This document shows positions 61,909-64,000 of a stretch of DNA of 64,000 nt, piece after piece. A model generated the notes under the pieces. It was not told the DNA's origin and did no database searches. It was given only the letters and a program-made list of their open reading frames with translations. The translations under genes and the position numbers were made by a program. Source of the DNA: Oryzias latipes (lineage: Eukaryota; Chordata; Actinopteri; Beloniformes; Adrianichthyidae); contig NC_019864.2 of the NCBI RefSeq assembly GCF_002234675.1, positions 18,200,082 to 18,264,081 on the forward strand, in the 5' to 3' direction. Position 1 is the stretch's first letter. Every line of letters starts with the position of its first letter.

Positions 61909-63165
61909 TCTGCTGGGACTCGCCGCTGAGAAGGGAACGCGGTCTCTTTACAAGCATCACCAAACTCGTGACCTCTTTTCTCTCGCCACTTTGCCACTCT
62001 GTCTGTCTGTCAGGATGGAAACGCACAAAAAGGTGCATCATAATGTAAACAAACTGGCTGCTCAGTCGGTGGCGGTGCATCTGGAGCGCTAGTCCCATGG
62101 ACTACTGTAAGGAGAATTTAGGATATTTGAATGAAGGACTTTCAATCCTAAAAGTGCCTAAAGGTGTTGGCCTCTGGAGCCGTGAAGGTGAAGGGATTCT
62201 TCCTTAAAGAACCAAGACATCTTTTTTTTTTTTTTTAAGTAGCTTCATCGCAAATGAGGACAGATTTGTTATCATTTGCACCTTAAGACCTTTCGATCAT
62301 GGAGCTGAACTGACTGATAAAGGTTTCTCCGTGCTGGATGGGGGCGGGATTCTTCCTCCTCTGGCTTTTTGGTTTTAAAACAAACTCCCGGCTCTCCTGC
62401 TCACGGTGGAGTCCCTCTGTAATGGTGTTGATCACTGCGATCCTTTAGCTGCTGTCACTTTAACCACGAGAAGGCTGTCAGAGCAGCATTTATTACAGCC
62501 CCGCTACAACACTACAGATTAAAGCTACTCTCTTCAGTATTAGGATTCCAAATTCATCTATTTGAGGCTTTTCAATTATTCAATCCGCCTTAAATCTGTC
62601 AATTCAGTTTATTTAGGTTTGACTTTTTCCATCATCCACCCTTAAAGTAGCAGATTTTAAAGGTCATTAGAAAGGCTTTTGTCTAATAGGTATTTTTTTT
62701 CCCCGTGCCAAATCTCCTGTCGCCATGTTTTTGTTTGTTTGTTTGTTTGTTTTTGTGCCTTAATGTTTTGTCACTGTGCTGAGGGCTGGAAGTGTTGGAG
62801 GAAAACTGGACACATCAGTTCAAACCTGAAGAAGGGACCATAAACGCTGGTAATCCTTGAGGTTTCTGTGATTTCTAGAAGAGCTGCTGAAATTATGGAA
62901 ATATGAAGAAAGACGATGTTTTCGAGAAGCTAAAAAAAAAAAAACTCCCAGTCTTTTGTCCTGGGCACTCCGCTGAGCTTTTACAGTGAAAAAACAACCT
63001 GCTCTTCTTTTTCTCCCACTTCAAGCAAACGCCGTCTGTACCGTTTGTTCTGCGAATGGAAGAATGAAAATAATTTATATTTGTGACCAAAACAGAACCA
63101 CTCCGTGAGATTATGTGGTGTACATATGTTGAGGCATATGGAATAAATTTTGTTACACAAGAAAA
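61909..63165 (+). other. chd2 3' UTR
   Basis: Follows TAG at 61906-61908. AATAAA at 63142-63147 in the context 'gaggcatatggaataaattt' is the likely poly(A) signal, giving a UTR of about 1.25 kb. It contains T-rich and (GTTT)n stretches (62730-62752). Confidence 0.65.
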
Positions 63166-64000
63166 GGAGCATCGCCTGACTGAAAGGCGAGCAGCAGCAG
63201 CAGGTGACACTAAATCCACTATGGAAGATTAAAAGCTTGCTATGAGCTTTTTTGTATTGATTGGGATCTCTGGTTTTAAATGGATTTTTGTCTATGCTCA
63301 CATTTATCTTTGATTCATTTCATTGTTTCAGTTTTTTCCCTAAATTACAAACCAGTACCCCCCCCCCCCCCCCTTTTTTTTTTATCCAAACCTTCATCTT
63401 CTTTTGCAAAAAAATGCAAAACTGTTGTTTTCAGTTATGGAGTGACTGATCAGCTGCATTTATTCACTGTAATGGAGCCACATCACCTTTGTTTATCAGA
63501 TCTGATTTTAGACCATCTGCACAAAATCTCTATAATTCACCGCGTATCCTCACCCAGACTTTCCCGTCATTCTGATTGTCGAACAGAAATGTAGTTTGTT
63601 GCTCCAAGGTCTTTTTCTGTCCAGTACTTGATATTGAAGACGTGAGGCTCTCAAATCCTGAAAAAAATCCTTTTTTTTTTTTGCTGTGTATTCTGTGTGA
63701 CCTTTAAGGCCCGGTGACCTTTACACACCTGAGGAGTGAATATTTTTTTTCTTAAGCTGACCTGCTATTTTTCAAACCATATGGAGTATTCATAAGACAC
63801 TTGATCGCACTGAACAGTCATGTTATCAGGAGGATTTGTATTCAGTGTTTCATACTGTGTACATTTGGAGGTGCTTGTATGTACTTGTGGAAACAGTTCA
63901 GAAATACTAAAAAAAGTATCAGGTTGCTTAGAACCATCTGAATTCTGTTTATGTGAGGCCAAAAGCCACCATGACAGTTTCCACAAACTATCAGACCCAG
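63166..64000. other. Region downstream of chd2
   Basis: No gene seen. A poly-C run of about 15 at 63359-63373 is followed by poly-T. The next gene expected from vertebrate synteny (rgma, opposite strand in human) is not reached. Confidence 0.6.

Overview
The window is from a compact teleost fish genome, most likely a percomorph; I cannot name the species. The evidence is split vertebrate genes with mostly GT-AG introns (many only 70-100 bp in the last gene), fish-type tRNA-derived SINEs, hAT and Tc1 remnants, and a gene order matching human 15q26: SLCO3A1 > ST8SIA2 > < FAM174B, then CHD2 >.

Layout. 1-14406 (+): 3' part of slco3a1, a 12-TM organic anion transporter. The first 10.4 kb is intron; eight coding exons follow (10429-14406). 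14407-18848: intergenic, with a long AT microsatellite and a C/G-run inverted repeat close to the next promoter. 18849-29126 (+): complete st8sia2, a polysialyltransferase of 376 aa in six exons. Its introns carry two SINEs, a TIR element family and a hAT insertion with a perfect 8-bp target duplication. 32712-34123 (-): complete fam174b, 140 aa; its last coding exon holds only one base plus the stop codon. About 37.5-46.75 kb (+): no protein gene, but a five-exon spliced transcript model that ends just upstream of CHD2 and carries AAGATGG motifs in its last exon. By position, strand, exon number and motif this is the fish counterpart of the lncRNA CHASERR. 48225-61908 (+): complete chd2, 38 coding exons, 1815 aa, chromodomain helicase. 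61909-64000: chd2 3' UTR and downstream sequence.

How the genes relate. slco3a1 and st8sia2 are membrane and Golgi proteins that sit together by old synteny, with no shared pathway visible. The functional pair is the CHASERR-like RNA and chd2. In mammals, transcription of CHASERR in cis restrains the adjacent CHD2 gene. Here the order is kept: CpG-rich lncRNA promoter, 9 kb of transcript, poly(A) signal at 46722, chd2 promoter region, chd2 ATG at 48225. CTCF-like motifs in convergent orientation flank the lncRNA promoter.

Splice sites and frames were traced by hand. The summed coding lengths of st8sia2 (1131 nt), fam174b (423 nt) and chd2 (5448 nt) are each divisible by three with phases consistent at every junction. 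UTR ends, transcription starts and repeat boundaries are approximate unless stated.
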